Origin: Lingula anatina
Taxonomy: Eukaryota > Brachiopoda > Lingulata > Lingulida > Lingulidae
Direction: 5' to 3'
Length of the DNA: 41,089 bases
Assembly: GCF_001039355.2 (NCBI RefSeq)
Contig: NW_019774737.1
Location: 421,800 to 462,888, forward strand
Part shown: one piece after another, positions 29,740 through 41,089 of the stretch
How positions within the stretch are numbered: the first letter of the stretch is position 1
Layout: each line of letters begins with the position of its first letter
Notes under the pieces: generated by a model
What the model saw: the letters and a program-made list of their open reading frames with translations, nothing else
Told to the model about the DNA's origin: nothing
The model's database searches: none
Program-made: the position numbers and the translations under genes

Positions 29740-31790
29740 AACGTCTCTCTTTCTCACGTACGCACGCACACTTGTACATGTACACACACATTTCTGAAAT
29801 ATACCTTGTTATTCATCATAGTTCAGATAGTTCAAGAGATGTACTAGTACACGCACTTTACTCTTTACTCTGTGCTTAATCAGAGCGTTGGACTTCATAT
29901 TTTGATAATGCAACAATTGGGCAAAACTCAACTAACTCTGCTTACGTAATGAAATCTCATATTTATAAGACCTTTTTCAATGGTTAGACAATATTGGCCG
30001 GCAGGTGTGTGTGGAGGGGGGGGGGAAGGGGGGATAAGAAGCATCCCTCTTATTTAGCTTCCCTTTTTTTATCCCTTAATAGATATTCCTCACGTTTTCC
30101 GTCATCTTATTCAACTGTACCTTGCCCCTCCCCCCTTTAATCGCTTAAGTTTGCATATATTTCTGTTGCAGATTTTGAGCGACTATGTGCTCCATGTGTG
30201 AGTGTGAATGCCTTTTGAACAGTGGTATAACACAATTCTTTCTGGCTTTCAGTGGATAATGGCATGTACAATTTTGCCTTTTTTAAATTTTAATTATGAC
30301 TAATTTTTTTAAACCGTTTATTTTTCTCATTTATTCAATTTTCCTTTTGTATATATTTATTTCATTCATGCATTCTTGCACGCTAACGTTTATTCTATAT
30401 CCGTTTTTCTACTTGGTAACAGTGACGCCGATTTTCTGCATCATTTTGTGTCTTCCTCTCCCCCTCCCCCCCTCACCCTCCCTCTCACCTTGCGTACATT
30501 CACATATTAGTTATGTGCCTCCTATCTGACCCTGGGAGTGAAATATTTTTCTCTTCATCATAAAACGATCTTAAATCCATTAAGAAAGGCAGATTTTCGG
30601 GAAATGCTGTCACTACCAATTGGCTATGACCCGCTTACGTATAATAATATAGGGGGGGTTCACGTCTTACCTAAAAGTCTGAAAGGTGCACAGCGGTGGC
30701 GTATTGAAGGCCTGTGACTGAGCATATTCAATAGGCCGTGCTTACGTCGAAGAAAAACTGGGACATCTATTGTAGTGTCCCAACGTTAGTTGTTGAACGT
30801 TTTACATATTGATCTTTAAGAGCCTGCTGTGTGGGAGGACGTTGAGGCACATGAAGCTAGGCACATGATCGCGTCAGCTGATTTCTTATAATAAAAGAAA
30901 CGTTGGAAATACCGTTGGGTAGGGCAAAAGAGAACTTTTACAGTTGCTTGACGGGCTACGTTGGAGAAACACTGAAATCAGTATCAGGGGTTAGCTGCAC
31001 ACACAGCGCTAATAGAAGCCTGAGGAATATAGTAAACAATGCCGCAGTAATAATGGTAGGTTGAGACTGACTTGTTATTTACCTTGTGTAGAATTTTCCC
31101 CAGGATGACTATTTTGCCGATACGGCTGGACCCTGAGAAGTGACGCGGACCTCCCTACAAGGGGTGGTTTTCCCTGTCACTACTTATGCTCCCAGAATGG
31201 CACCGGACCTGGTCAGTCTGTCGAGTGGTCAGTTAACTTAACCAATATATATTTGTATGATGTTACAAGCGGGAAGAGGGGTTCGTGTGCCAAAGGTGGT
31301 GAAACAGACTGGGCTTACATAACGGCTACATTGACAACTTTGTAAGCATTATTTAGGCGTGTGCGAAAAGCTTACAGTACTTCTATAAACTTCTTCCAAA
31401 GTTTGCGAGGTTTAACCTGGTAGTTAGTGTACATCTTACGGTACTGGCTGCAGCAGAATCTGATAGTAAAAGAAGCAAAGTAACATTTTAATATATTGAT
31501 TTAACGTGTACATGTAGGAACCCAGGCTAGACTGTCGACTTCAGGTAATCGCTTGATTGAAATATTATCAGCAAGTTTTCTTTTTGTAACATGAGCGTGA
31601 GGTAGCAATCATAGAATATTGCGGAGTCAGTGTATTGAAGAAGTATCTTAGCAGAGAAATAAACCAGGATGTAAGTGTTGATAAAAAGCCGTTTATTTCA
31701 GCCCTATGTATTTAGAGCGGTCACGAGACATCGATAACAGGAGTCCTAGAGTAAAAGCCTTGTGCTGGAAATATGAATGAGGCGGGGGGT
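29740..31790. other. Intergenic region upstream of chitin synthase
   Basis: No coding frame with family resemblance is seen. G-rich (30015-30033) and C-rich (30130-30141, 30461-30475) tracts occur. Promoter and 5' UTR exons of the chitin synthase could lie here, but I cannot place them. Confidence 0.45.
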
Positions 31791-31792
31791 AG

Positions 31793-32037
31793 TCAGACAG
31801 TCAGGTGGACAGCATCAGATAGAGAGAGCGTAAGAAAGACTGACGGACAGTCGGAGAGAGAGAGAGAGAGAAGAAGAAGAAGAAGAGAAAAAGAGAGGTC
31901 ATAAGAGAGACTGACGGACAGCCAGAGAGAGAGAGAGAAGGAAGAGAGAAAGTGGATAAAAAAGACAGGCGGACAGACAGACAAATAGCGAACTAGCAAC
32001 GGTAGCAAACAGACAGTCAGTCTGACGGAGAGAGACC
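31793..32037. repeat. Degenerate GA-rich repeat block
   Basis: About 245 bp of nearly pure purine on the plus strand, with (GA)n and (GAA)n runs. A longer unit recurs twice (AAGA.TGACGGACAG followed by GAGAGAGA, near 31835 and 31905) and GACAGACAG motifs follow. Its minus strand is open for 84 codons only because the sequence is low-complexity. Confidence 0.85.
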
Positions 32038-32505
32038 GCCGATCCATCTAGTTAAAAACTGCGTGTTTTCCAATTCTATTTTAAGTCTTATCAGATCTAA
32101 TTCGAAGTGTGCTTCTTGGTACCGTGCATTAACCATTAAATGTTATCACGCGCCTGATTATTATGCGTTTCCACTTCAATAAATAGCATTTGTATGAGGT
32201 CATTTGACTTCGTCAAAAGTTTGTTGTGATGAAAGTAAATGAGAAAATAGCGTTTAGATTGTAATTAAGGTGAAGAGATGAACACTCATCTTCAGAAAGC
32301 GAAATGTACATGTAATGCATGTATATGTTCAAAATCAGATTTGCTTTCCATACATTATTTTATTCAAGGCAGACAAAGAAATAAACTTTGTTCCTACTAG
32401 CATATTCTGGTATTTTCATTTCAGTCTTCCAGGTCTTCTTGTCTATAACAACTTCTTAACCACCAGAAGGGTCTTTTGTAGAGAGTATCTGCTATATCCA
32501 CACAG

Positions 32506-32511
<6 letters not shown>

Positions 32512-32542
<31 letters not shown>
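32512..32542. repeat. (AC)n microsatellite
   Basis: A run of about 15 AC units followed by (AT)n, 360 bp upstream of the chitin synthase start codon. Confidence 0.93.
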
Positions 32543-32549
<7 letters not shown>

Positions 32550-32900
32550 CGTTAATTGTAAACATTTATTGTCTTAACAAATTAATTAAATACTACTTTG
32601 GCGCGGCGATAATTTTACTTTTTCTCGAAAGAGACACAGAGTGCCCAAGGTTAATAATAACCCTTGAATCGGTTAACTTACGTGACAATAGTAGATAAAC
32701 TTAAAGCTTTTCAGATAGAGCGTTATCATAAGTGTTAGCACGCGTTAGAATCCGCATCACAAGACCATAATAAATGCTATTGTTCTTCCTCAGGTAATCA
32801 TTTAGTCGGAAAAAGAACCTTTGGGATTTTCCAAATCAATTAGGTGTGGCAAATAAAAGTGAAGAAGCGTCAACTGTACAAGCAGACTCTTACTTCGACC

Positions 32901-35100
32901 ATGGCAACAAATGATGTCGATCCTGGTGGTCCTGGGGCTGGGCATGACCAGCCGGACATCGGCTATCGGCAGCGAGGTTTTGATGATTCGATGGACGATT
33001 TATATGGCACCTCACTCACTGTGGCAAAAGAGTGGAAAGTAGGAGCCGAAATAAATGAGCAGAAAAAATCAACTAAAAAACCATCAAAAGGTGTAACAGT
33101 TTTCAAATGGCTGGCCACACTGCTGATGTTCTGTTTACTCCTAGCGGCATTAGTGGCTAGTAAATTGTCTGCGCTTTACATAGCGCAAGGACTAAATAAA
33201 ACCGAACCCCAAAATGACGTTGAAAAGAACTCTGCTGCATTTGAGATGGTAATTATAACAACTATGTGCCCATATCTGGTCACTTTGATTGTTTCCTTGT
33301 GGGTCGGCTCATTCCGGAGTGATATGCCATGGCCGTCCCGGACAGCCCTATTCTTGGTAAGTTTAGCATGGGAAGGGAACTGAGAGTGTGTTAGGTATGA
33401 CAGCATATGGAATGTGATAATTAAAATGTGAAATATGTTAATTGTGATGACTTTTGCAGTTTTGCGAAGATATTTGATTGGAACTAAGTGTGAAAACGGG
33501 TTTATTTTGATGAGATGTGAAAGTGCGTTAGGTGTTAAGACAGATTTTTTCCTGACGAAGCATTGTATGTAGTACTTGATATTTATCATATTGTAAAAAT
33601 GATAAATGCGATGATGTGTGACAATCACTATGTTTTTAACACAATGGTTAAGCCTTAACTCTTACCAGTGCCACCCAGTACCTGGCTTTTTAACACTTTT
33701 TCTTATTAAGGAGCTTTCTTTTATGTCCACTTGTCAATGTGCCTTCAACCTCGTCCCCCATGAAAATGGTCGTATTTTTTTAAAAATGTACCTTTGCATT
33801 GTGTTATGTGACAATTGGCTTGTCTTTATATAATATATACTTTAACAATCATGTATCACATTAACCTACTGTTGGAAAGATGAAAACCTTTTTCATTCAC
33901 AGGGATTATTGGCAAGCAGTTTCGAAGTTTGTGGCATCCTGATACTTACACTGGCTGTCCTACGACAAGTCAATCCAGTAGTGGCAATATTACTGTTGAA
34001 CAGCGTATACCTGGCGCCCAGCGTGGTTGGCTTTTTCAGCAGCTGCCGGCAACAACAAGGGAGGGTCTCACACAGAGTGGCTTTTGCACTGGGCATGTTG
34101 TGTACGGTGGCAGGTCTTGTGATGTCTGTATATTGTGCTGTGACGGAACGAGGTACGAATATGACTTGGGAGATTCTCTTGCCAGTATTTTTGTTATCTG
34201 TCGCATGGTCTCCAGCTATGCAGAAAATTCAACTTTACAACAAAGGAGGCGCAGAGAGCTTCAGGAAGGCTCTTGGAAACACGTACAGCGCCACTCACAC
34301 AAGAGTAGGGGTTAACGGAACGATGAGCGGTGCGACAGACCAGCAAACAGACACTAGCGGGTATTCATCGTCTCGAAATGGAGGGCCCAATAGCAGTAGT
34401 AATAATATGCATAACGCAGGGGCTGCCAGTCAAAGGGCAGACGACAGTTCGTATATTAGTTGGCTACGCACGTTGCCGTTAGATGATCTAATTGATCTTG
34501 ACCCTTACAAAAGTGCCAGGTGGAAGAATAATATATTGACTAGTCTATGGAAGCTTGTTTTAACTCCATTTGCGGCAATCGCCTTTGCTAAAGCGTTTGA
34601 CATTGGCTATGATTTCGAGAATTTCGAGTCATTTTTTGAGTATTGGTCGGATGGACTTCTCTATGCTTTTATCATCAACGTATGTACGAGCTTAGCAGGC
34701 TATTTGTTTTCTCTGTTTACTTGTATGATGTGTATGCAGATTGTTTTCGTTTTACCATTAATATTAAGCACACCTGCCGCCGTCGGGACTTTATTTTTGC
34801 CATTTATTGATGGTCTTTTTCATCCAGAAAAGACCATAGAATACCCTCCAATTCTTTTAATAATTGCTGGTGTAGCTTTCTTTTTTGGACAGTTCTTCAC
34901 AGTAGGCGTCTTCCTCTTCAAAAAACAGACAGTTGTTATGGAGAAAGAGTCATTTGTAAGTACAAACGTATCAAACACAGCACATGATATATCTTTTTCC
35001 TTCTTCTAAAAAAATGCCAAACAGTAAGACCTGGACATTCAGACTAACCTAACGGATTGTTTATTTCTACCATACTTAAAACTGTGACAAGTTTTGTAAT

Positions 35101-35143
<43 letters not shown>

Positions 35144-38100
35144 CTCTTTCTTCCTTTTTTTCTCTTGGTGTAACACCCAATGTGAAGTAAGTACTTCAAT
35201 GTTTTCAGTTATTCTGGCAACCCGGCTATAATGGTTATCTTTTGGACCAATGGCTGTCACTGTCTCGTAAGACTAAGCAAATCATGCATCGGTTTGAGGA
35301 GCCAATAGAAAGAGGGAAGAGAACCAGGGTGTATATTTGCACTACCATGTATAGAGAGGTACGATATTATATGCCATATTTTGGATTCTAATCCGTGCAG
35401 ATCGACAAAAGGTTTACACGAGATGCCACCTGGAAAAAAATTTAGACATATATGACACTGTTTAAAGAATAATTTTGCCATCATTTATTATACCTAATTT
35501 TAAAAAGACTTAAAAGCCAACGACATAAAAATTCACTTATATTATATTATATTATATTATATTATATTATATTATATTATATTATATTATATTATTATGA
35601 ATGTCAGTGTCGGATTTAGGGGGGTGTCAGGGGGGCCTGACCCCCCCTCCCCCCTTTGATTTCTGATAACAAAACGCACAAAAAAAAAACATCTAGCTAA
35701 AACATTATTCTAAACCGTGCCAAATGGCGCCATTTTCCCTCCAAAACACCAATTTTTTCGGGGCCCTCGAGCGTACCCCGAACCTGACGGCAAGGGGGTG
35801 AGGATCGGCCTCGCAATCCGAGGCCTGTCAATCCCAGACCTCCCCCCCTCCCCTTCAAAAAATTCTGGATCCGACCCTGAATGTGCAGTTATTTCTTATG
35901 CAAAACTGCTGCTATTTTATCAACAGTTAAGTGATTTATTAAAACCTATATTTACAGAGTGCCACTGAGATGCAGCAGCTTCTGCAGTCTCTGGGAGGCA
36001 TCAACAGAGCCCAGGCCGGTCTAGATAAACACTTTTCAGCACATATTTTCTTTGATGGCGCTGTTCGTGACAAGAAAGCATCAGACTTTCTACTCATATT
36101 GGTGTCTTTAGTGGAAGAAACGCTCAGTAAGTACTGCTAATAAATTAGCGGCAATCTGAATTTTAGTATTTTTACCATATTTTTATAACTAAGATTTTAG
36201 TTTCACTGATTTTTATGTGGTAAATAGAAAACCCGTGTATAGTTTACCGACCATATAGATTAACAGAGAGGTCATTTTGCCCTTTTAATGCTTAGTCCTT
36301 TTAAGTAGGGGAAATGAGACGGGGGGTTCAAAGGATTCTAAAGAACCATCCTTTTGGCTGGAAAAGTTCCAAAAGTTAAACATTTAATCTAAGTTCTATG
36401 TAATGTCTACAGTAGGATCAAGTAAAAAGGTAAAAAGGCCCCCTATTTACAAAAAAATACCTGCTATCCCCCCCCCCCTTTTCAAAAGTATGATTACACC
36501 GATTATATTATTTGTTCTTTTCGGTTGCATGATTTTTAAAGTATTTTTATGAACCTGTTGCTAATTTTGTAGAAGAGCAAGCTGTTACGTCGCACATAAT
36601 AACATATTAACACAATAACACTTGCACCTTTCCTCTTCTACAGATGTGAAGACTATTGACGCCACCCGTGTTTCTACGCCTTATGGAATGAGTTTGTCTT
36701 GGCAGCTACCAGCGCCACCTGGATTGCGTGGAATGACCCTCACTATCCATTTGAAGGATAATTTCAAGGTGAACACAGTAACAGTCTATATAGTATTGAT
36801 GTTTTAAAAAGATCTGATACAATGAAATATTTGATAGGCAATATGTGACAAATAGTTGTCCATAAATAGATAACAATCAAACGCCGTAGTAATGAGAAAA
36901 ATTAAATCTAAATAACTGGATGAATCAAAATATTCACTTAGAAATCAAGCACCTTGTTTGTGTTACCATTTACGCGCCTGTTGTAAATTTATTTAAATTA
37001 ATAATACACAGTGTCTCATCCATCTCTATTAAATTAGGTTAAGAATAAGAAACGCTGGAGTCAAGTGATGTACATGTCCTATGTGTTGGATTTCCTAATG
37101 AAAGCTCATTCAGATGGTAGGTATCGTTTTACATCTGCGTATTCACCGAAAGATGGCATCAGCTGCAACTGTGCATTTTCACATTTCCTATATAGTAGCA
37201 CCCAGCACGGTGGCAAAAACTCACGTTGGCGCATTTCGTCACAACTGCATATCCATCACAATGACATATACATGTATATACACAGTTGTTTACAAGGCAC
37301 ACCTAGCAGCACGTTCACTGTTAAGTTAATGGATATGTTTATGTTGAACAGGCAGAAATCAGAATAAGTCGACAGCAGTCAATTTTTTATAGGGCAGCCT
37401 ATCGGCCTTAAAATTTAATCCATTCATGTTTAACATAAATGAATATCAATGGTAAATACAGTTAAACCCATACTGCAATTTTTTCTAGCCACTGACCAAG
37501 ACACGTTCATTCTTACCACCGATGCTGATGTTAAGTTTTCTCCGGAGTCTGTGGAATCCCTTATGGACAATATGATACGCGACAACACAGTGGGTGCTGT
37601 GTGCGCGCGCACTCACCCCATGGGCTCTGGACCCGTTGTATGGTACCAAATATTTGACTACGCCATAGGGCACTGGTTTCAGAAAGTAAGTATTATTAAA
37701 TGTCCAATTTAATATAAATACAATATTGGAATTGACCAGGTTATACTGTACTTTGGGTTTTAGTTATGGCTTTCAAACAAAAAAGGCAACTGTTATGAAT
37801 ATTTGCTGCAGCAGACGAAAAAAGTAGCAGGTTATTTATGTCTTGCACAATTTCACTGAAATTAAAAGTCGTGTCTGTAGTCTTTAGAAATGTTTTACCA
37901 TATGTTAGTATGTGTGTATATACTTTAATGCTGTTGCTTTGGTATTTTTTTCCGTCAAAATGATGTGTTACTATACAGGCCGTAGGAAAGGCAATTGCTG
38001 AAGGCGTAATTTAGTGTATGTGCAATACAGGCATACATGTACATATGTCATACATGTAGCCTATACTACATGTACCCTATACTACATGTAGCCTACGCTG

Positions 38101-39685
38101 AAGGAAAATCCAGCTATTTCAAATGGAATAGGTGAAAAGAAAAACCAAAACTTTATAAAGACACCTTCACTTGGGTACGATGAAATGTTTTAATTGCTTA
38201 AATGAAGGCTACGTAAAAAAACATGACGTAAAGGTACACATCTCTTTACAAAATACGGTCAAAAGACAAAATCGTGTCTCTTGGACATCTCCGTTTCTAT
38301 TATCATTTCCAGGCCGCCAATGACGTCCTTGGGTCAGTGCTGTGCTGCCCAGGCTGCTTCAGTGTATACAGGGTGGCTGCACTGCGAGACGTCTTACCTC
38401 TCTACGCCTCTAAAGTGACCAAGGCCGAAGAGTTCTTGACCAAGGACATGGGAGAAGACAGGTGGTTGTGTACTCTCATGGTAAGTGATAAATGTAAAGC
38501 GCGCCTTTAGTAGAATACCGTTTTTAAAATGACGCCTTCTGGTTGAGAACTGGAGAAATGAGAAGCATGCGGTTGTTGGCACCTCATAAAATGTTTTTAG
38601 GGTCTGTTTGTATCATACGAAGGCATGTGACAAAACTGAATGACAAATGGCTAATGTAGAAAATAGCTGGTTTGTTACTTGATATATAAGAATAGCTTGT
38701 ATCAAGTCTGCAGCCAGGTGTTAAAAACGATCAGTCAAACTACCCTTTACTAAGGGGTGTCCAGATTAAATCCCTCCGGCCAGTTTTATCAGTACTTTAA
38801 ACCGTAAAATGTCTTACTTGACGAAAGTCCAAACTCCCTTTGTTGGCCAGTGTGTATGCTTTTACTCAGACAGAGCGATTGTTCACCCAGAAACCTTTCC
38901 CTAGGTGCAAGCTGGCTGGCGTCTAGAATACTCTGCCGCTGCTCACGATGAAACCTTCTGTCCTGAAGAGTTTGACGAGTTTTTCAAGCAGAGAAGACGC
39001 TGGATTCCCTCAACTCTGGCCAATCAGTTCCTCATTATGAAGGAGTGGGTTTATATCAGCAAGTTCAACAATCACATCCGCATGTTCTTTGCTCTCTACC
39101 AGGCTTTTCTGATCGTTTCAACTCTGCTAGGACCAGGGACAGTTATAATGATCATAGCAGGTAAAACGTTTGTCATTGTATATTTGAATGGTTAAATAAA
39201 GAAGTCGGGAAAGGAAGACATAAAATCTACATTATGGGCGACAGGTGACGAAAAAGAAATATGTATCATGTTTTTGCATGCCAACTTCTGGTTCTTCACT
39301 GTAACATTTACTGAATCCCAATCCATTGTAAACACAATGATGTATTCACTGGATAATATGTAGATACAAAACAGGCCTACATAATTTGTGACATTGATAC
39401 ATTTATATTTTAGGCGGGCTGAACTACTCTTTATGTGTCTCAACAACTGCAATGACAATCCTACTGTTGATTATCACTATGGGTTACGCCGCAATCTGCC
39501 TTACCACTTCACAAGATACACAACTAATGGTCAGTATCAACAAAAAGTCCTGCGCTCTGTCATATTCATTACTCTATGTTACATATTAAGTTGAACGGAA
39601 TATAATAATATTTGTCGGATATTGACTAGGCCTCGCCTATTTTTAGTGTTTTTTATTTTCATTTCGGGCTCATGATGTCGGAAAA

Positions 39686-39726
<41 letters not shown>

Positions 39727-40035
39727 TGTGTTCTGGTTGCCAAGGTGAGATAGTTTTATTGTATTCTACAGGTTGCCAAGGTGAGATAGTTTTATTGTAT
39801 TCTACAGGTTGCCAAAGTGATGACATTTGTGTTTGCACTGGTAATGGCCGCAGTCACCGTGGGGACAGCAGTGCAGATAGGAGAGGACATTGGACGCTCT
39901 TTCAACTTGACTGGCAATACCTCTGACTACAGTAAGTGTATGGTGTTTTCCTTAAAATCTTATACCGGTATAATGCAGTTTTCTATACGTACCATTCTCA
40001 GGGTTCCAGCAAGCTAAACGGCTAGAGGCTTTACG

Positions 40036-40073
<38 letters not shown>

Positions 40074-40840
40074 AAATGTTGCATAATATACAAGAAAGGC
40101 AACAGTAACGTCTTCTTAACCAAAATTTAATTGAAAGTACAGTACTTTTTGTAAGCTTTGGAAATGTATTAGAACAAGACTAATAAGTCTAAGAGACAGA
40201 ATTACGATATTATTTACTGCAGGATTAATATTTGGAATTTAAGTTGAAACGTTCCTGATATTTTTACGTGTGGGTATTTCATTATTTCAGAACATTGTGA
40301 TGAACCCTTACCAGAACTGGAGCATGGTGGGTTGCCTTTGTCTACAACATCATTGTACTTCATGGGTAGGTTATACAGATGATCATCGGGCATTGACCCA
40401 TTTACTCTAAACAATGTCACGCTAAACGCATCGCATCTTATTCATCACACGTCAATGTTACAAAGTATTAATTCTGCAGAATGTCATGCAACACAATTTC
40501 CAAATTATACACTGTCATACACACACATTTATTGAGTGTTGTAGTGTCAAAATCCCAAATGATAACCATACATTGTACATCATAGTGATATGTCACTCAG
40601 TATCCACTCTGCAGGAGGTCACGATCTGTAATTTACACTCTCATCACTCCTATCACAATGTATGTGCATTAATTTTCTTAATAACTGTAGGTATAGTCGG
40701 GATCTTCCTAGTGGCAGGATTAATGCACCTCACCGAGTCCTATGCTCTGCTGCATGGCGTATGGTATCTTCTGTGTCTACCATCCGGGTATCTCCTTCTG
40801 ATGATCTACAGTATTTGTAATATTACAGACAGGTCATGGG
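32901..40840 (+). CDS. CHS: Chitin synthase (GT2 family), 13 coding exons, C-terminus beyond window
   Basis: Exons 32901-33356, 33903-34955, 35209-35358, 35958-36126, 36644-36768, 37038-37116, 37489-37685, 38313-38480, 38905-39160, 39414-39529, 39808-39931, 40291-40365 and 40691-40840 join in frame to 1039 residues plus one base. The enzyme polymerises UDP-GlcNAc into chitin and extrudes it through the plasma membrane. The start has a perfect Kozak (ACCATGG) and an upstream TAG. An acidic, soluble N-terminus (1-65) is followed by many membrane spans (first about 68-94 and 115-137) and a Ser/Asn-rich loop in exon 2. Catalytic motifs are VYICTTMYRE, FFDGAV (Asp586), TDADV (689-691), EDRW (791-794) and QRRRW (828-832). 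C-terminal spans end at the conserved DRSWG. There is no N-terminal myosin head, unlike many molluscan chitin synthases. Exon 2 is unusually long (1053 bp). After DRSW, either a GTAGGA donor at 40841 leads to an exon outside the window, or read-through gives a stop at 40861-40863. Confidence 0.96.
35101..35143. repeat. (ATTT)n microsatellite, chitin synthase intron 2
   Basis: About 10 tetranucleotide units, 65 bp upstream of the exon 3 acceptor. Confidence 0.95.
35537..35596. repeat. (ATATT)n microsatellite, chitin synthase intron 3
   Basis: About 12 pentanucleotide units immediately before the hAT-like element that begins at 35605. Confidence 0.95.
35605..35879. mobile_element. hAT-like MITE in chitin synthase intron 3
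   Basis: The left end is CAGTGTCGGATTTAGGGGGG; the right end, reverse-complemented, is CAGGGTCGGATCCAGAATTT. The termini match at 10 of 11 bases and the subterminal parts are G-rich/C-rich mirror tracts. AATGT flanks both sides (35600-35604 and 35880-35884) as a 5-bp target duplication. CAG...CTG ends are typical of hAT elements; the 5-bp duplication fits the hAT5-type group rather than the usual 8 bp. It is non-autonomous at 275 bp. Confidence 0.8.
36127..36643 (+). other. Chitin synthase intron 4
   Basis: Bounded by GTAAGT and TTCTACAG. It contains a G tract (36319-36326) and a C tract (36469-36478) but no recognised element. Confidence 0.6.
38051..38098. repeat. 16-bp minisatellite, 3 copies, with palindromic TACATGTA core
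   Basis: Three adjacent 16-bp units (TACATGTAGCCTATAC and two variants) in chitin synthase intron 7. Each begins with the 8-bp palindrome TACATGTA. Confidence 0.9.
39688..39726. repeat. (TATC)n microsatellite upstream of chitin synthase exon 11
   Basis: About nine to ten units, complementary to the (GATA)n run at 40036-40072 on the other side of exon 11. Confidence 0.96.
39736..39819 (+). repeat. 36-bp tandem duplication of the exon 11 acceptor and first codons
   Basis: Unit 1 is 39736-39771 and unit 2 is 39772-39807; the units look identical, and a diverged third start (GTTGCCAAAGTGA) is exon 11 itself at 39808. Each unit ends in ATTCTACAG, so an acceptor exists at 39771 as well as 39807. 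Use of the upstream acceptor reads GTT GCC AAG GTG AGA TAG and stops after five codons. Confidence 0.93.
40036..40072. repeat. (GATA)n microsatellite downstream of chitin synthase exon 11
   Basis: Nine units, reverse-complementary to the (TATC)n run at 39688-39726. Confidence 0.96.
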
Positions 40841-41089
40841 GTAGGAGGAAACTTAATTTATAGCTTTTGTTTCTCTTTATGATAAGTCTTTTGCCAGTTC
40901 AGATCTACAAATCCACTGAATTATCCAGGGTGGGCGATTTTTTAATTCGATTTTTTAATTCTTCTAAATTTACCCATGATACGCACATATTATAAAACAA
41001 AATAAATAAATAGATGAATATGTATTTTGCAATAGACAGATGCTATAATAAATGAAAAAAGTAAAAGCACATTATTTTCTCCTTTGTAT
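40841..41089 (+). other. Probable intron after chitin synthase exon 13, or alternative 3' end
   Basis: The frame remains open for 7 codons past the GTAGGA donor and then ends in TAG at 40861-40863. AATAAA hexamers occur near 41000-41010, so a short isoform with a retained intron could be polyadenylated here. The conserved family pattern favours splicing onward. Confidence 0.45.

Noticed and set aside
29613-29879. 88-codon frame with an IYIYIY run
   Set aside because: It is mostly a translation of the (TA)n microsatellite.
31793-32047. 84-codon minus-strand frame rich in Ser and Leu
   Set aside because: It comes from the GA-rich low-complexity block and has no start context or homology.
32844-32900. 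Upstream GTG extension of the chitin synthase
   Set aside because: Animal translation starts at ATG; the ATG at 32901 has an ideal Kozak context and is preceded by an in-frame TAG.
33909-35009. Chitin synthase exon 2 read as a separate 366-codon gene
   Set aside because: The frame is continuous with exon 1 through a GT...AG intron, and the true exon ends at a GTAAGT donor at 34956.
39736-39807. 36-bp direct repeats as a CRISPR array
   Set aside because: The repeats are directly adjacent with no spacers, lie at a splice acceptor, and the DNA is animal.

Overview
This is eukaryotic DNA. It is AT-rich, the coding exons are short and separated by GT...AG introns, and there are many microsatellites and small transposon relics. 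All four recognisable genes are animal genes: a calpain-5/6-type protein, signal peptide peptidase-like 2 (SPPL2), the RNA-binding protein LSM7, and a chitin synthase. A multi-membrane-span chitin synthase with QRRRW and EDRW motifs next to calpain, SPPL2 and LSM7 points to an invertebrate. A lophotrochozoan (mollusc, annelid or brachiopod) or a similar marine invertebrate is my inference; the species cannot be fixed from this window.

Layout. 1-1445, minus: the 5' coding exon of an unrecognised, probably disordered, Ser/Lys-rich protein that runs off the left edge. 1446-4072: shared upstream region with a nearly identical 336-bp tandem duplication and a 298-bp Harbinger-like MITE. 4074-12865, plus: a 12-exon calpain-5/6-like gene (643 aa) with a long 3' UTR to about 14465. 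15633-23398, minus: a 14-exon SPPL2 gene (556 aa), convergent with the calpain gene, with a 663-bp assembly gap inside one intron. 23435-25629, plus: a 4-exon LSM7 gene (110 aa), head-to-head with SPPL2 with only 36 bp between the two start codons. 25630-32900: intergenic DNA with a fold-back element, a 3-copy tandem repeat of about 160 bp, and microsatellites. 32901 to the right edge, plus: the first 13 coding exons (1039 residues) of a chitin synthase without a myosin head, whose C-terminal part lies beyond the window.

The genes do not form a pathway. LSM7 (splicing and mRNA decay) and SPPL2 (intramembrane proteolysis) share one tiny divergent promoter, which is a typical housekeeping arrangement. 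The most striking biology is the calpain: its frame and splice sites are intact across 12 exons, yet the catalytic Cys is Val and the catalytic His is Tyr, so it looks like a pseudoprotease comparable to vertebrate CAPN6. The second theme is duplicated splice acceptors. Both the calpain (first coding exon) and the chitin synthase (exon 11) have tandem copies of acceptor plus first codons, and chitin synthase exon 11 also sits between complementary tetranucleotide repeats that could pair in the pre-mRNA.
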